Source of the DNA: Delphinapterus leucas
Lineage: Eukaryota; Chordata; Mammalia; Artiodactyla; Monodontidae
Direction: 5' to 3'
NCBI RefSeq assembly: GCF_002288925.2
Contig: NW_022098057.1
Location: 66,402,193-66,466,192 of the forward strand
DNA: 64,000 nt
Positions 51,316 to 63,330 of this stretch are shown in pieces. The notes beneath the pieces are model-generated. The model was not told where the DNA came from. It worked only from the letters and a program-made list of their open reading frames with translations, and did not search any database. Positions within the stretch are counted from its first letter, which is position 1, and every line of letters begins with the position of its first letter. A program made the position numbers and the translations under genes.

Positions 51316-51762
51316 GGAGGAAATATAAAACATAAATAAACAGAAACCACAATTAAATAGAGATGGGAGTCCAAAACGGGGAGCTCTCATGCCCTTCAGT
51401 GATAGCAGAGCCCAACAGAAAGAAGAAATACTCCTCTTATTTCCTGGCAAGGAGTCAACCAATGAAAAGTCACGGACTCTTTGTTTAATATAGCCTCCAA
51501 ACTTCTTTTTCCTCTCAATAAAAGCATTCTCCTTCCCTTCCCTTGTGGGTACTTGCATGTTGCTTGCCATGGCTGCTGACACATAATTGCAATTCTCTGC
51601 TGATCCCAAATAAACCAATCTTTTCTGGGGAAATATCTAGCAGTCTACTTGTTTCAGGTCAACAATAAAGTTCATGTTTCGTGCTTTGCTACAAGTAATA
51701 AAGTCCTTTGTCTCTTACCCGTGAGCTTCACATCTTCTGCCAGCACCCAGGAAACTGTGACA
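51316..51762 (+). mobile_element. 3' LTR of the ERV
   Basis: A purine run (aaaaggaggaaa, about 51,313-51,324) resembles the polypurine tract. The LTR follows with a TATA-like ttaatatag near 51,485, and AATAAA poly(A) signals at 51517, 51609, 51664 and 51697. It ends in gaaactgtgaca at 51762, a CA end. The left boundary is uncertain because no clean TG follows the purine run. Confidence 0.65.
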
Positions 51763-52141
51763 GGCTAAATTGTTAGTTTGCAAGCAACGCAAACTCACAA
51801 ACCCTTTTACCTCTTGACACTAGTCATATTAGAATTCTCTTAGGAGCCTGTGGAAAGAGTGGAGTTAATTGCAATAAGAGAGTTGGAGTTCACAGAACTA
51901 ATCTGATTGGAGGTTGTGGTGATCAACCCAAGCTATCTGCTGTTTAATTAAAGCTATGCAATTAATCACATATGTAACTCATTGGAAGAAATAGATGGCA
52001 TACTGTGGGTTCAGCTTATAAATTTAAAAAATTTTAAGAAAGGCTAGGACAGACAGAGACTGAGTTGGGCCTGAAAGCTCTCCTTCAGTATTTTAATTTG
52101 TTGGGGATTATTTGAATTTTGAAGATAGATGAAGTTTTATT
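51763..52141. other. Unassigned sequence right of the ERV
   Basis: Nothing recognised. Confidence 0.4.
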
Positions 52142-52152
52142 CCTCTTGCCTT

Positions 52153-52436
52153 TTTTAAAAAATTTATTTATTTATTTATTTTTGGCTGCATTGGGTCTTT
52201 GTGGCTGTGCGTGGGCTTTTTCTAGTTGTGGTGGCTTCTCTTGCTGCAGAGCACGGGCTCTAGGCACGCAGGCTTCAGTAGTTGTGACTCGTGGGTTCTA
52301 GAGCGCAGGCTCAGTAGTTGTGGCGCACGGGCTTAGTTGCTCCGTGGCATGTGGGACCTTCCCGGACCAGGGCTTGAACCCGCGTCCCCTGTACTGGCAG
52401 GCAGATTCTTAACCACAGTGCCACCAGGGAAGCCCC
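52153..52436 (-). mobile_element. CHR-type SINE
   Basis: Antisense SINE with atttattt tail units, 'ggctgcattgggtctttg', 'cagtagttgtg' units, box B complement (ggcttgaacccg) and head 'gccaccagggaagcc'. The exact 11-bp target-site duplication is cctcttgcctt at 52142-52152 and 52437-52447. Confidence 0.95.
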
Positions 52437-52666
52437 CCTCTTGCCTTCTTAAGTATCCTCTGAAAAAATGTGTCATTATGTGTTTTAAATTTTAGTTTTT
52501 GTTGGTTGTTTAAATAGAAATGTTCACAAACTTTGCAACCTCTGCATTTTTGTGAGATGTAATGTAAATTTAATAAAGTATTAGGATTTAATATTGATTA
52601 GTTTTGACCATTGTACACACCCATTTAACCACCACCTAAAATAAAATAAAGAATGGTGTTGTGCAA

Positions 52667-52880
52667 TGTAGTAACCAATTACTAGCTACATGTGGCTACT
52701 TAGTCTTCAATTTTAATTAATTAAAGTTAAATAAAATCTAAAATTCATTTTATTAATCACACTAACCTAACCACATATCAAATTCTTAACAGCTGCAGGT
52801 CAGTGGTAGTGGCCATTGACATGCAGCTATCGGACATATTGTACAGAACATATTTAGAACACTGCAAGAAACAATAGAAA
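52667..52880. mobile_element. Non-autonomous DNA transposon fossil (hAT-like)
   Basis: The sequence contains 'actagctacatgtggctactta', 'attaattaaagttaaataaaat' and a mirrored right end ('gacatgcagctatcggacatattgtacagaac'). This is the pattern of a common mammalian MITE with complementary ends around 'agccacatgtggct'. The flanking L1 reads through if it is removed. Superfamily uncertain. Confidence 0.5.
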
Positions 52881-53234
52881 TGTCCTCTTTAAATTAACAG
52901 CCTGCAACATTTGGAAAGTGGCTTCTTTTACTCATAATAATTTTGAGATTCATCCACATTATTGTGTGCATTTGTAGTTTTGTTTCCCATTTTACTGCTG
53001 TGTAGTATTCCACTTAATAGTTGTAGTACAATTTGTTTAATGATTCTGCTATTCATTAATGTTTATATTGCTTTCACTTTCAGTTATTATGAATAAGGCT
53101 GTCATGACATTTTGTACAGTTCTTTTTGTGGACATATGTTTGTTTCATTCTCTTGAAAAAATACCCAGGGGTAGAATTGCTTAATCATGGGACAGGTATA
53201 AGTTTATCTTCATAAGAAACTGCCACATGCAAAA

Positions 53235-53398
53235 AGAAACCATGTATAATAATATTATTTAGCAATGACATACTAATTCAGACAATTAGAATTGGGGGAA
53301 AGACTGACAATACAAAATATTGGCAAGGATGTATAATAGGTGGAAATTTCATATATTGCTGGTTGGAGGGTGAAATGGTACAGCTTCTTTGCACAACG
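53235..53398 (+). other. Micro-inverted L1 segment
   Basis: The left and right neighbours read as antisense L1, but this piece reads as sense L1 ('gacaatacaaaatattggcaaggatgtataatagg', 'catatattgctggttggagggtgaaatgg'). It is the very piece expected at this place, turned around. See finding. Confidence 0.65.
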
Positions 53399-53600
53399 AT
53401 ATATTATTGTGGTTTCAATATGTGTTTCCTTCTTGACTGAAGATGTTAAGCAGCTTTTCATATATTTATTGGGCACTAACATCTTCTTTTGTGAAGTGTC
53501 TGTTGAATTCTTTTGCACACTTAGAACAATTAGTTATTTGCCTTTTAATTATTAATTTGTATGAGTACTTTATATATTCTAAATATGATTTCTTCAGATA

Positions 53601-56600
53601 TATTATTTCAAATAATTATATTTTTAAGATTAAAATCCAAATCTTATATTTTTAAGATTTGGATTTTAATTAATATAAATGATTGTGGCTAAGTTTCAAG
53701 TTAACTATAGGAAAATGTGGAGCACAAGCTTAGAAAGTCATTTTTTGTTTTATGCTTTTTTAAAAAATAAAAGTCAAAATGTATTAGAGAGTATGCTATA
53801 AGCACAGTGGATCAAAAGAGATATCAGAGCCAAGAAAAGCCAGTTGGGGCTCCTTTGTACCACAAACTTAAAAACCTTAGGAGAGAACATGAAGAAAAAA
53901 GTCACTTCAGAGCCTCTATGTATTTAAAGATTTGATTTTTTAAATGTCTCTTTAATATTCCTAATATTGTCTTGCAAACAAAAGCATACTAAGCATACTT
54001 CATATGACAGAAAAGGTAAAACTCAATAATCACTATGATTTTTTTGTGTTAGAAAATTAATTTTTCATGCAATGAACACTATATTCAATAAGCCTGGTAA
54101 TTTTAGCACATAAAATAGAGCCAAATAGACAACTGAATATGTACTCCTATAACAATAAGGTTTTCTAAAAGCTCCATGTCTTTGGTACCACTGATTTACG
54201 TATAGAACATTTAATTAGTAAAGTTACCAGTGTATTTTTAAATGAATCCTTTGGCTTTATTTTCTGGGTACCCAGGAAAGATAGAATTCCAAATTTATAA
54301 ACGGTATTCTTTATTTTTAAAAATACCCCAAATATGGTTGCAGAAGGTAACAGTATGTGCTTGCAAAATCTAATAATTTTCTTTTCACATTTTGCAAATT
54401 AAATCTTTCACTTCTCATATACAAAAATCAGAATCTTTAATTCAGTCCAGGAGTACTACATATGGCCAAGTTACATAACTGCTCAAATGATTATTTCTCT
54501 TCCTCCAAAACCATCAAACAAAATAATACCATGCTTATCCCAACAAAGACACACATACTTTAAATCAGAAAATCTCTACAAAGTTGATCTAATATACAAA
54601 TTCAACATTATGCACAATTCACCTAAAGCTATTTATGAATTTCTACTTTTCCTATGCCTTATATATTCAAGTGAAAACACAAGATGATTCAAAGATGCAG
54701 GTACAACAGTTAAAAGTCTTCCTCTATTGCTAAAAGTTACTGGGGGTTAAGTTTAAATGACACTGAAAGAAGTCAGAATCAATAATAAATCTCTGTTTTG
54801 TACTCCTTCCTTACTCATATACACAGCCACTTATACAGACACGCAATAAACATAGACACAACCACACAGATACATTTATACAAACACACACACACACAAA
54901 TAATAGCCACACATTCCTCAACTAATATGACTTTCCTTAACTTCCTACAATGTCCCTTAGTTATCTTAACCAACAAGGCAATTTCAGTGTAAGAAACACT
55001 TGGAATATCTGAACATAGACATTGTCAGCCCTAGCTCCGTGTATTGCTTGCTTAAAAAAAAAAAAAAAGAAGAAGAAAACAAGTCAGTATCACTAAAGCA
55101 GAAATGTCAAATACCATCTACCTTTTGGGACTTGCAGTGAGGCTCTCTGGTACACATTTTGATTTCAATTTTAAAACTATGAAGAGGAAAGTTACATTTA
55201 TAAAAAATGCAGGACTTCTGGTTTTGGGTTATAAAATAGATCTGAAGACTATAAAGAGCTTTATAACTATTCTCTCCAGAAATTGAAAAAGTCTAATTGC
55301 ATTAGGAATGAGTTTCCTTTCTCTAGAGGTATTCAAGCAGAAACTACACAGCCACAACTCCTGAGCCTTTCAGAAGACATCAATCCACAAAGCAGCTAGT
55401 TAAATTAGATGCCCTCTGAGGTCATTTCCAAACTGCAGTCTCTATAATTCTATAAATTTCTCCTTATTTTAACACCTCAACTACATTTTATCAGAGTTAA
55501 GGGTCTTCTAACATCATTGCTTTGCCTCTGTTATTTTTGGAACAAAATGGGGGTATACATACATCCACATTAAAAAGAAGAGGAGACATGAGTAATTAAT
55601 TGGTCCCTCTAATTATTTACTGTGAATTATTTAACTGTCTGAGGCTAAAAAAGTGACCACTTATGTTTTTCAAGAATACAGTTTTCAAGTTAAAGTAAGT
55701 AACTAACTGAATTATTTGAGAGCAATTAAATATTTAAAGAAAACATTTAGATCTTTACACCTTTTTATAGATACAGGAAATATATTAACAGGACCGTTAT
55801 GTTCCCAGTAAGCAAAAGCACATATACCCCCAGTGTGCTCAGTTAATTATGAAAACCTTTTAGTTTTTGAAATTTCCAAAGATTTATAAGGGTCAGGTAA
55901 AGAAAAGGTTTTTGAGAAAGGTAAATGGAGAGGAGATCTGACTGCCTGAGTTGAAGCTCAGGATAAAAACTTCCAAAAGAAATAGAAAAGGAGAGACAAG
56001 TATAATTGGATTTTTAATAGGATTGCTGAGGTAGATTCAAGTTCAAAATCTTATGAGGACTCCTGTTTTCCCAGTTAGTATGAGATATTTTATACGTAGG
56101 TAACTCATCCACAACCATGCACACCTTTTTAGTTAATAAAGTACATTCATTTTTTAGAATATCAAAGTAAGGGAAATTGCAAAGAAAAACCATTAGTTTC
56201 TACATAAATTTTTCTTTTTAAAAACTGCTTTTGTGCATTAATTCAAGAACATTATTTGAGAATATGCTGTTCACATCGGCATAACATATCACTGAGCTAG
56301 GCATTGTTTTTAATCTCGTTTCATTGTTATTTAGAAAAAAAAATGCCATCCTGATTTTCTTACCACAAAACTCAAATGACAATCTTGCCCAACCTGTTTT
56401 AATGTCTACACAAAATGCTTGCATGCCCTTTGTGTTCTTGAGGTACATTATTTTTCATTGTTTTCATGACACTTCCTATACATATTTTCTCTCTTCAAGA
56501 AGATGGTAAACAACAGAGAGTCAAGAACCATGCCTTCCATTTCCTATTTATTCCTCCCAAATTCCCACAATATCGTTTTTATGCCAATTCCAAATATCTA

Positions 56601-57470
56601 CTTTACTAATTCAACAATTCCATTTTGTTCTTCTAAGAATTATCTTCAGTTAACCACACAAAGTATACTTCTAAACATGTATATAAATATTTTGTATATG
56701 TATTTGATTTATCAATGGTAGGTAATAGTATGATTTTGCTCTTATAGCCAAAGAAAAATACAGAAAAATTAATCCCTCGTTACAGTGAAAACCTCTCAGA
56801 AGCAAGAGCCATTTGCATTCACCTCTTCACAGAGTGAAGAGTATGCTCCACTATTATTTGCTGAATTTAATTAGACACTCTGGGTAACTCTACACTAATT
56901 ATGTGGCTTTAAGAAACATGCAATAGAATAGAACCATGCAATAAAAATGCATATTTTAATGACAAAAATTCATAATTTATATACCTTTCATATCATTTCA
57001 TTCATTCTATTTCCTTGATTCTTTTTTTCTCTGTAAGTATCAGACATAGGCTTTCAATAACCACCTAGTTAACAATGGGGGACATGGGTAAGTTATGAAA
57101 TGGGACATTCTCCAGCATCTGGTTTTGAAGGTACACATGAATTTAACAGTCCTTCTTGATTTTTCATGTCTTCTCATCAGAAGCTATCACGGTTAGATGT
57201 TATTTAGTGAGTTCTATAGTTTTTAACTACTTACTTCTGGAATCCAAGGATTTTGAAACTTCTCCTGATTTTGTGGCTTTTACTAAACTAGGTACTATGA
57301 CATATATGTTAATTTTAAAATTAAATTGTACATCCTATTTCATTCAGTAAATTGGTTATAAAACTAAAATATGATGTATCTTTAATTTTGCAATAGAAGA
57401 GTGTCACTATTAACTTTTTAATGTACAATATTTCCTTCTACCATTTGAGCAGACAAATGTGTTTTAAGAC
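53601..57470. other. Unassigned AT-rich intergenic sequence
   Basis: No gene recognised. There is a CA-rich tract at about 54,884-54,899, an A-run near 55,052-55,067, and a phrase 'gaggtcatttccaaactgcagtctctataattctat' near 55,420 that resembles the end of an old dispersed repeat. Confidence 0.4.
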
Positions 57471-57835
57471 AAAATCATGATCGTACTCCGTATAAAGTTT
57501 GTGCTTTGTTTTACTCCACATAATATTACAAGGACAGTTTCTCACATCATAATTAATTTTCTTCCGAAACATATTTTTATTCATTCATAGTATCTCATCA
57601 AATTACATATACCCTTTTATTAGGATCTTGGTTTGTTTTCTATCACTCCAACAAATAATACAACAGTGGATTTCTCAGCAGATACATCTTTTTAAGTATC
57701 TCTGCTTATTTCCCTTGGATAATTCCTAGAAGTAGAATTATCGGACTAAAATTGTGAGTAATTTTAAAGCACATTATTGACATTATCAAATTCTCTCCAG
57801 AAATATCTTAGCAGTTTAAACTTAAAGAATCTGAA
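57471..57835 (-). mobile_element. Ancient L1-like fragment
   Basis: A diverged antisense L1 3' pattern: 'ttccttggataattcctagaagtagaattatcgg' corresponds to the '...aagtggaattgctgga' region, followed by 'tcaaattctctccag'. Confidence 0.4.
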
Positions 57836-58949
57836 TGTCAAAGTTTTAGTTCTTTGTTGTTGCTTGACATTGAAACACACCAAAACTATACATTTGCCTT
57901 CATGTAAATATTTGGTCATATCAATGAAGTTGTAGTAATTCCATATGTTAGTACTAACACTGAGTGTGCATTGTATTCCAGATCTCCCTGACCCATTTAA
58001 TACAACACACATACAAACGTGGACTTGTGAATGTGTACATACACACATATGTTCACAGGAGTCTGAAAAAGGAGGTTTTCCACATATAAACAAAAGATGC
58101 TAAGAATTCTTATTGTGTGAGGTGTTTCATTTATTCCTTAACTTAAAGGTGATATTATTAATAGAAAATTCTCTGAATAGAATATTATTTTGCAATTTCC
58201 TTGTACCTATAAATAGACTGCCAATATTCTTACATATTCATGATTGGATTCATGAAAAAAGAAGAAATAATAAAAGGGAGACAATAAAATCTAGTAATTT
58301 CCCGAAATTGAAAAAACCTACATCTCTTTGCACAGCAGGTTCCTTCAACAGCAGATATCTGTAAAAACACACTGTTCACTCTGTTGATCAGATATTAAGC
58401 AGTGGAAATGCCAGAATTACTCTAAGAATTTGAAATACAGATTTTATCCTTCTGAATTTAATGTTAACATAAAATGTAAATTCAAAATTTAAGATAAGTA
58501 TTGGTAAACATTTTTGAGTGTTTTCATATACTTATTTGCAAAGATTTTACTTTTATGTTGTGATAACATTTCATTATTTACTTCACTGGGTCTTTAGAGG
58601 ACATATATATGGTTAACAGCATATCTGTTGATTGAATCTCAGGGCTGATACTACTTTGTTTATTCATGTATGCTAGATGTGCAGAATGAAATAACATTGG
58701 TGAGCTTAACCACAATTTAGATTTCTGCCCTCCGGAGAACAACCACACTGCAATGCTGCCTTTTCGAGTATTCCACCATAACCAAGTCATGAAGAGAGGG
58801 AATAGCCCAATTAATTAAAAGAGCTATGGTTGTATGCTTCCTTACCTCCAAAACAGGAAAACAAATTCCATAATTTGGACTGCTTCATGGGTATGGTAAG
58901 AGAGCAATTCTAGGTTAGTAAAACAAATAGTGGAAATTAGGAAATTTCC
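57836..58949. other. Unassigned AT-rich intergenic sequence
   Basis: Nothing recognised. Confidence 0.4.
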
Positions 58950-59492
58950 AAGTCCCTAATGCTATATGAAGTCAAGCATCTTTTCCTATGCTTATTTACG
59001 TCTGCGTATTTTCTTTGGTGCAGGGGCTATTTAGATCTTCCCATTTTTAAAATTGGGTTGTCTGCTTTGTTATTGTTGAGTTTTAAGTGTTCTTTGCATA
59101 TTTTAGATACAAGTCCTTTATCAGATATGCGTTTTGCAAATATTTTCTTCCTGCCCATGGCTGTCTTTTTATTCTCTTAACAGTGTACATACTTTTATTA
59201 GGATTAGAATAGAATTTTAACGGAGTTCACTTTACCGGTATTCTATTTTATAGTGCTTTTGGTGTTGTATCAAACTCTTCACCAAACTCAAGATTTTCTC
59301 CTATGTTATATTCTAGCTGTTTTATAGTTTTGCAGTTTACATTTAGGTCTATGATCCATTGTGAGTTAATTTTTGTGCAAAGTATCTAGATTCATTTTTT
59401 AATTGAATATTCAGTTGTTCCTTCACCATTTGTTGAAAAGATGATCCTTACTCTATTGAATGGCCTTTGCTCTGATAACCTCAAGTCAATTA
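58950..59492 (-). mobile_element. Old L1 ORF2 fragment
   Basis: Antisense L1 is visible: 'gtcaagcatcttttcctatgc', 'acaagtcctttatcagatatgcg', 'tttaggtctatgatccattgtgagtta', 'ccatttgttgaaaagatgatcc'. It may be the continuation of the fragment at 57,471-57,835, since the consensus order fits. Confidence 0.75.
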
Positions 59493-62075
59493 GAATCCAG
59501 CAAAAGAGGTTCCTTTGAAAGCAGCCTCTAGTAAGAACAGAATGCTCTGAGTACATTTTAAAATGGTTATATTTTTCCCTCCCTGTGCTGGTAACATGAG
59601 GGGATTTTTCTCCAATATTCACCCTGAGAGAATCTTCACATGCTTGGGTTCCTGGAGGTAAAACTCATGAAACTGTAGGGGTCCTCCTAAGACTGGGCCC
59701 CCGGAATACCTAACTCAAGCTTGTCCATACTGAGCCTCCAGCAGTTCATCAATCACAGCGTTTTTCTGCTAGTGCGGTCATCAGAGGTGAGCTTCTGCTC
59801 CTGGTCGGCTCTGATTCTCAGGATCCATCTTCCTCTGCATTTTTTAGGGTCACAGCTCTGACAGATCTAAGAAGAGTTGTTATTTTACAAATTGTTCAGC
59901 AGTTTTTCCTTTTGTAAAAATGGGAGAGGTGACTTCCAAGTTTTTTACATGTCAGAAAGGAAACTAGAAGTCTATCTTACTTTTTTACCATTGATTTGAC
60001 AATAATTTCCAGGTAACCTTATGTAAATCAGTATACTGGTGTCTATGTATGCAATAAAGAATATTGGACAAAATCAATACTTTCAAAATAGTGTTCTATG
60101 ATATGTTAATAGATAATCAAGTAGAACACTAGTTACTGGTAAGATAAAACTGGAACACATTCATTGAAGTCTCTCAAAAGACAGCTGATAAGTAGCATCT
60201 CTCTTCCTCATATGACTTCATCTGAGAAACAAAATGAAGGAGTAGCATATGGAAATAAAAATATAACCTGAGAAGGACGCTCAGATTATGGAACGTTATT
60301 CTATACTGGACAAGTAGACTTGCTCAAACAGGATCCCCAAACTGGTCAAGCTATTCAACCCCTTGGGCCAAACCATGCAGGTCTGTGTGCTGCAATTTTC
60401 CCAGTGATGGAGAAGTACCTAGAGTAACAATGGCAACTAACTTTGCGCTATGAGCAGTTTATCCTCAGGAGGAAGAAAGGAAGAGAAGAGTCATGCATAT
60501 CAAGTTCTTGCTCCCATACTCTCTAATCAAGTCTCACTTCACAACCGTTTGGGGCAAAGTGAGTAACAGTACAGATAGAGGCCAGGCGTGCATTTAAGAA
60601 AATTTTATCCATATAGGAACTACTGGAGTGGGGGAAAATCATTCTACCCTGACAACAGAGTTTAATAACTTTCAACATTATGGAGCCTTCATTAGGCCAG
60701 TGTCCACAGAGATTGTCCAAAATGGTCAGGATCAGACTGATTTGCTAACTCAGCTTTTCTTACTATCTAAATAGATCTCTCAAACTGGTAGTCTGCAACC
60801 AAGTGCGGACTCTGTTTTGCTGCTATACATAGAGTACTGCTTCTCCTTTCTTAATTTCTGCCAACATTTTTAACAGGAGATTTCACCTAAATTTTAGATA
60901 CACAGCTCCTCAAAAATCTATAGATGGCAACATTGGACCTTATTTCCAAATGGGAATAATGGCCTGCCCCTGAGTAACAGTTCTTCTTACTAGATAAATG
61001 GGAGTACTCTTCATTTTGCCAGTTTTCACCATTTCCTCAATGTGATCACGATGCTTTTACACAGGATTTGCCTCACTCATTCATGTGTCTCTCTTCTGCA
61101 GACATTTGGGTTTATGATCACTGCTCTAAAGAAAGCCAAGCTTAGTCATATTTTTGCACTCCTATCTCATCTACAGGTAACATAGGGAACTGGTTTGGGA
61201 TTACAAAGCCAGTAAAACCTGAGCTGCCTCTGTTCCTATCGACAAACCTTCTTTCTCCACATTCCATATGCTTTGTTCATTTCTTTTACAACTTATCTCT
61301 TTTTCTGATTTTTATTCTGAGGTTGACTTTGAAAAATCAGCTACTATCCATGTTCCATATCCCCAGGCACCTGGATCTTGTGTGTATAACTTGTGTTTAA
61401 ATCTCTAGGTCAGCCTAGTTGGAACCCTTAGAATCAGGATATCCACAGATGAAGGCTGCTAGAAAGGCCTATGGATGTCTCCCCCTTTCCCTGCCTAGAC
61501 TTCATAGGAGCTCAGGCTACACTTATTTATGCTGCAAGGTATACTGCTGATCCTAAGGCAGAGGCAGAACAGCAGGGTTGTGAGTCAGAAAAAGCTGATC
61601 ATACTGCCAAACTGGAGCAGACGGGAAGCCAGAGGAATAAGGCATAAAGGAGAATAAGAAAATTCTGGCACTTACTTGTAACCAAAAAGTTTTAATAAGC
61701 ATAAAATTATTCTGACAGAGGGGAAGTTATGTGTTTTAATCAGGGCTTTTACTTTTCATTATAGTTGATACCCAGAAAAAGAGACAAGAGCAGACTTATC
61801 CATGAACAATATAAATTATCTTAAAATGAAAATTTTAACCTTTTTTATATTGGAACAACTTCCATATTTTTTTTTCTTTTTACAAAGATAGTGATCACTT
61901 AATTTGTACAGTTCCAATAATGCTTACTTTTACATTAACACTTAAATGAAACTTGCGTTTGGTTACTGAATTTCCTTTTAAACATCTATCAGGAGACATT
62001 TGTGTGAGTTTTCTCCAAAGTCCTTTTTTATAAAGCAGGTGTGAGTCACAAGCAGCCAGTGCTGGAAGGGTACAT
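59493..62075. other. Unassigned sequence, possibly repeat-derived in part
   Basis: 59,493-59,970 has the feel of an old repeat ('cctggaggtaaaactcatgaaac', 'gagcctccagcagttcatcaatcacag') that I cannot name. 59,970-62,075 shows no gene, RNA or repeat I recognise. Confidence 0.35.
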
Positions 62076-62087
62076 TCAGTAATTCTT

Positions 62088-62496
62088 TTTTTTTTTTTAA
62101 TGGTATGATAGGAGGGACCTTCTCTGAGAAGTCACTTTTATTTTATTTTTAAAATTTTTTATTATTTTTAAATTTATTTATTTTATTTTATTTTTGGCTG
62201 TGTTGGGTCTTTGTTGCTGCATGCGGGCTTTCTTTAGTTGCCGCGAGTGGGGGCTGCTCTTCGTTGCGGTGCGTGGGCTTCTCATTCCGGTGGCTTCTCT
62301 TGTCGTGGGACATGGGCTCTAGGCACGTAGGCTCAGTAGTTGTGGCTCGCGGGCTCTAGAGCGCAGGCTCAGTGGTTGTGGTGCAGGGGCTTAGTTGCTC
62401 CGTGGCATGTGGGATCTTCCCGGACCAGGGCTCGAACCTGTGTCCCCTGTATTGGCAGGTGGATTCTTAACCACTGTGCCACCAGGGAAGCTCCAC
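62088..62496 (-). mobile_element. CHR-type SINE with an extra 3' segment and second poly(A)
   Basis: Antisense SINE with body at about 62,190-62,496 ('ggctgtgttgggtctttg', box B complement 'ggctcgaacctg', head 'gccaccagggaagct') and an A/T-rich tail at about 62,136-62,190. Beyond the tail are 37 bp of ordinary sequence (62099-62135) and then a second T-run (62088-62098). The target-site duplication is tcagtaattctt at 62076-62087 and 62497-62508, an exact 12-bp match that encloses the extra segment. Confidence 0.88.
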
Positions 62497-62508
62497 TCAG
62501 TAATTCTT

Positions 62509-63184
62509 AAACTTTCTTTAGGTTCTGCCTCTTCTTAAACATAACATTTCTCAACACATAGAAGAGAATTCCTCTTAATAATGCTATAATATAAAATTGC
62601 TTTCTTACCACGGAAAGAAAGACAAGGGTAGGGTGGAGTTTAAAACGGCATTTGCTAGTCCTATATGACAGAGGAATCCCTACAATAGCATTTTTCTCAA
62701 AGGCACGGCCCTGGGTGAGGCCAGAGGTTAGAGGTGACCATGCAAACTGAGGCAAGGGCAGGGGTAGGGCAGAGCACAGCAGGTTCATCTCACTGCTGGG
62801 GAAACACCAAGCCCCAGAGGGAAGGCTCCTAACATTTTATGGACCCCCAGGACTGGAGGAGGTTGAGGGGGAAGGGCTAGGAGTAGAAGAGTACTGAGAA
62901 CTGAATCAAAGTTAAGTGTTTTCAAGCTCCCCTCGCTCCTCTTATAAGGAGGTCCTGGCAGAGATGTCTCAACAGGGTCTTAGTCAAGACCTACCATAAG
63001 GAGGCCTCACATAATTGGCCTCCAAATGGAGCACTAGGCTGGGGATGTAGATATGCATGAGGGCCTGATTCCTTGACTGCGATTCTCTACAGAGTCTGCA
63101 GTGCACTTGCTATGGGCCAAGTCTGCTGTGGAGCAAGTAGCTTTCCCCTGTGAGCTTTGCTGGGTTAACTCCTTTCACACAAAC
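62509..63184. other. Unassigned intergenic sequence
   Basis: Nothing recognised. An open frame at 62507-62788 begins within this stretch, has no motif and is treated as chance. Confidence 0.4.
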
Positions 63185-63330
63185 CATTTTCTTTTCCATC
63201 TCTGTGCATTTGCTCATACTGTTCCAACTTCTTAGAAGAAACTTTATCTTCTCCTTCAGATGAACTCTTGTGTATTCTTCCAGCCCACATTTATCTCATC
63301 AATATTCAAGTTTTCCATAAAACATTTGCT
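63185..63330 (+). mobile_element. L2-like fragment
   Basis: 'tctctgtgcatttgctcatactgttccaactt...ctccttcagatgaactcttgtg' follows the L2 3' pattern of 'cctttgcacatgctgttccctctgcc...cttcaggtctcagc'. Diverged. Confidence 0.4.

Larger units (their letters stand above)
44840..51762 (+). mobile_element. Decayed class I (gamma-like) endogenous retrovirus, env-less, no 5' LTR seen
   Basis: The internal order is leader, gag (from 45260), protease, RT, RNase H, integrase (ending 50948) and a 3' LTR (about 51316-51762). Only about 370 bp separate the integrase stop from the LTR, and I see no env there. No 5' copy of the LTR and no primer-binding site were recognised upstream of gag. The element is interrupted by a MITE (46033-46264) and a SINE (48568-48940). 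Every frame is broken by stops and shifts. Class I is judged from the Gag start, the protease-RT style and the integrase C-terminus. Confidence 0.85.
52500..53600 (-). mobile_element. Ancient L1 (3' UTR and ORF2 C-terminus) with a DNA transposon and a micro-inversion
   Basis: Antisense L1 is seen at about 52,600-52,665 ('gttttgaccattgtacacacccatttaaccaccacc'), at 52,885-53,230 ('tactgctgtgtagtattccac', 'tacccaggggtagaattgctta') and at 53,400-53,600 ('gttaagcagcttttcatatatttattgg'). A DNA-transposon fossil (52667-52880) splits it, and the piece at 53235-53398 is flipped (separate entries). Confidence 0.7.

Noticed and set aside
44840..51762. ERV as a replication-competent provirus
   Set aside because: No 5' LTR, no env, a degraded protease triad and zinc knuckle, many stops and shifts, and two later insertions.
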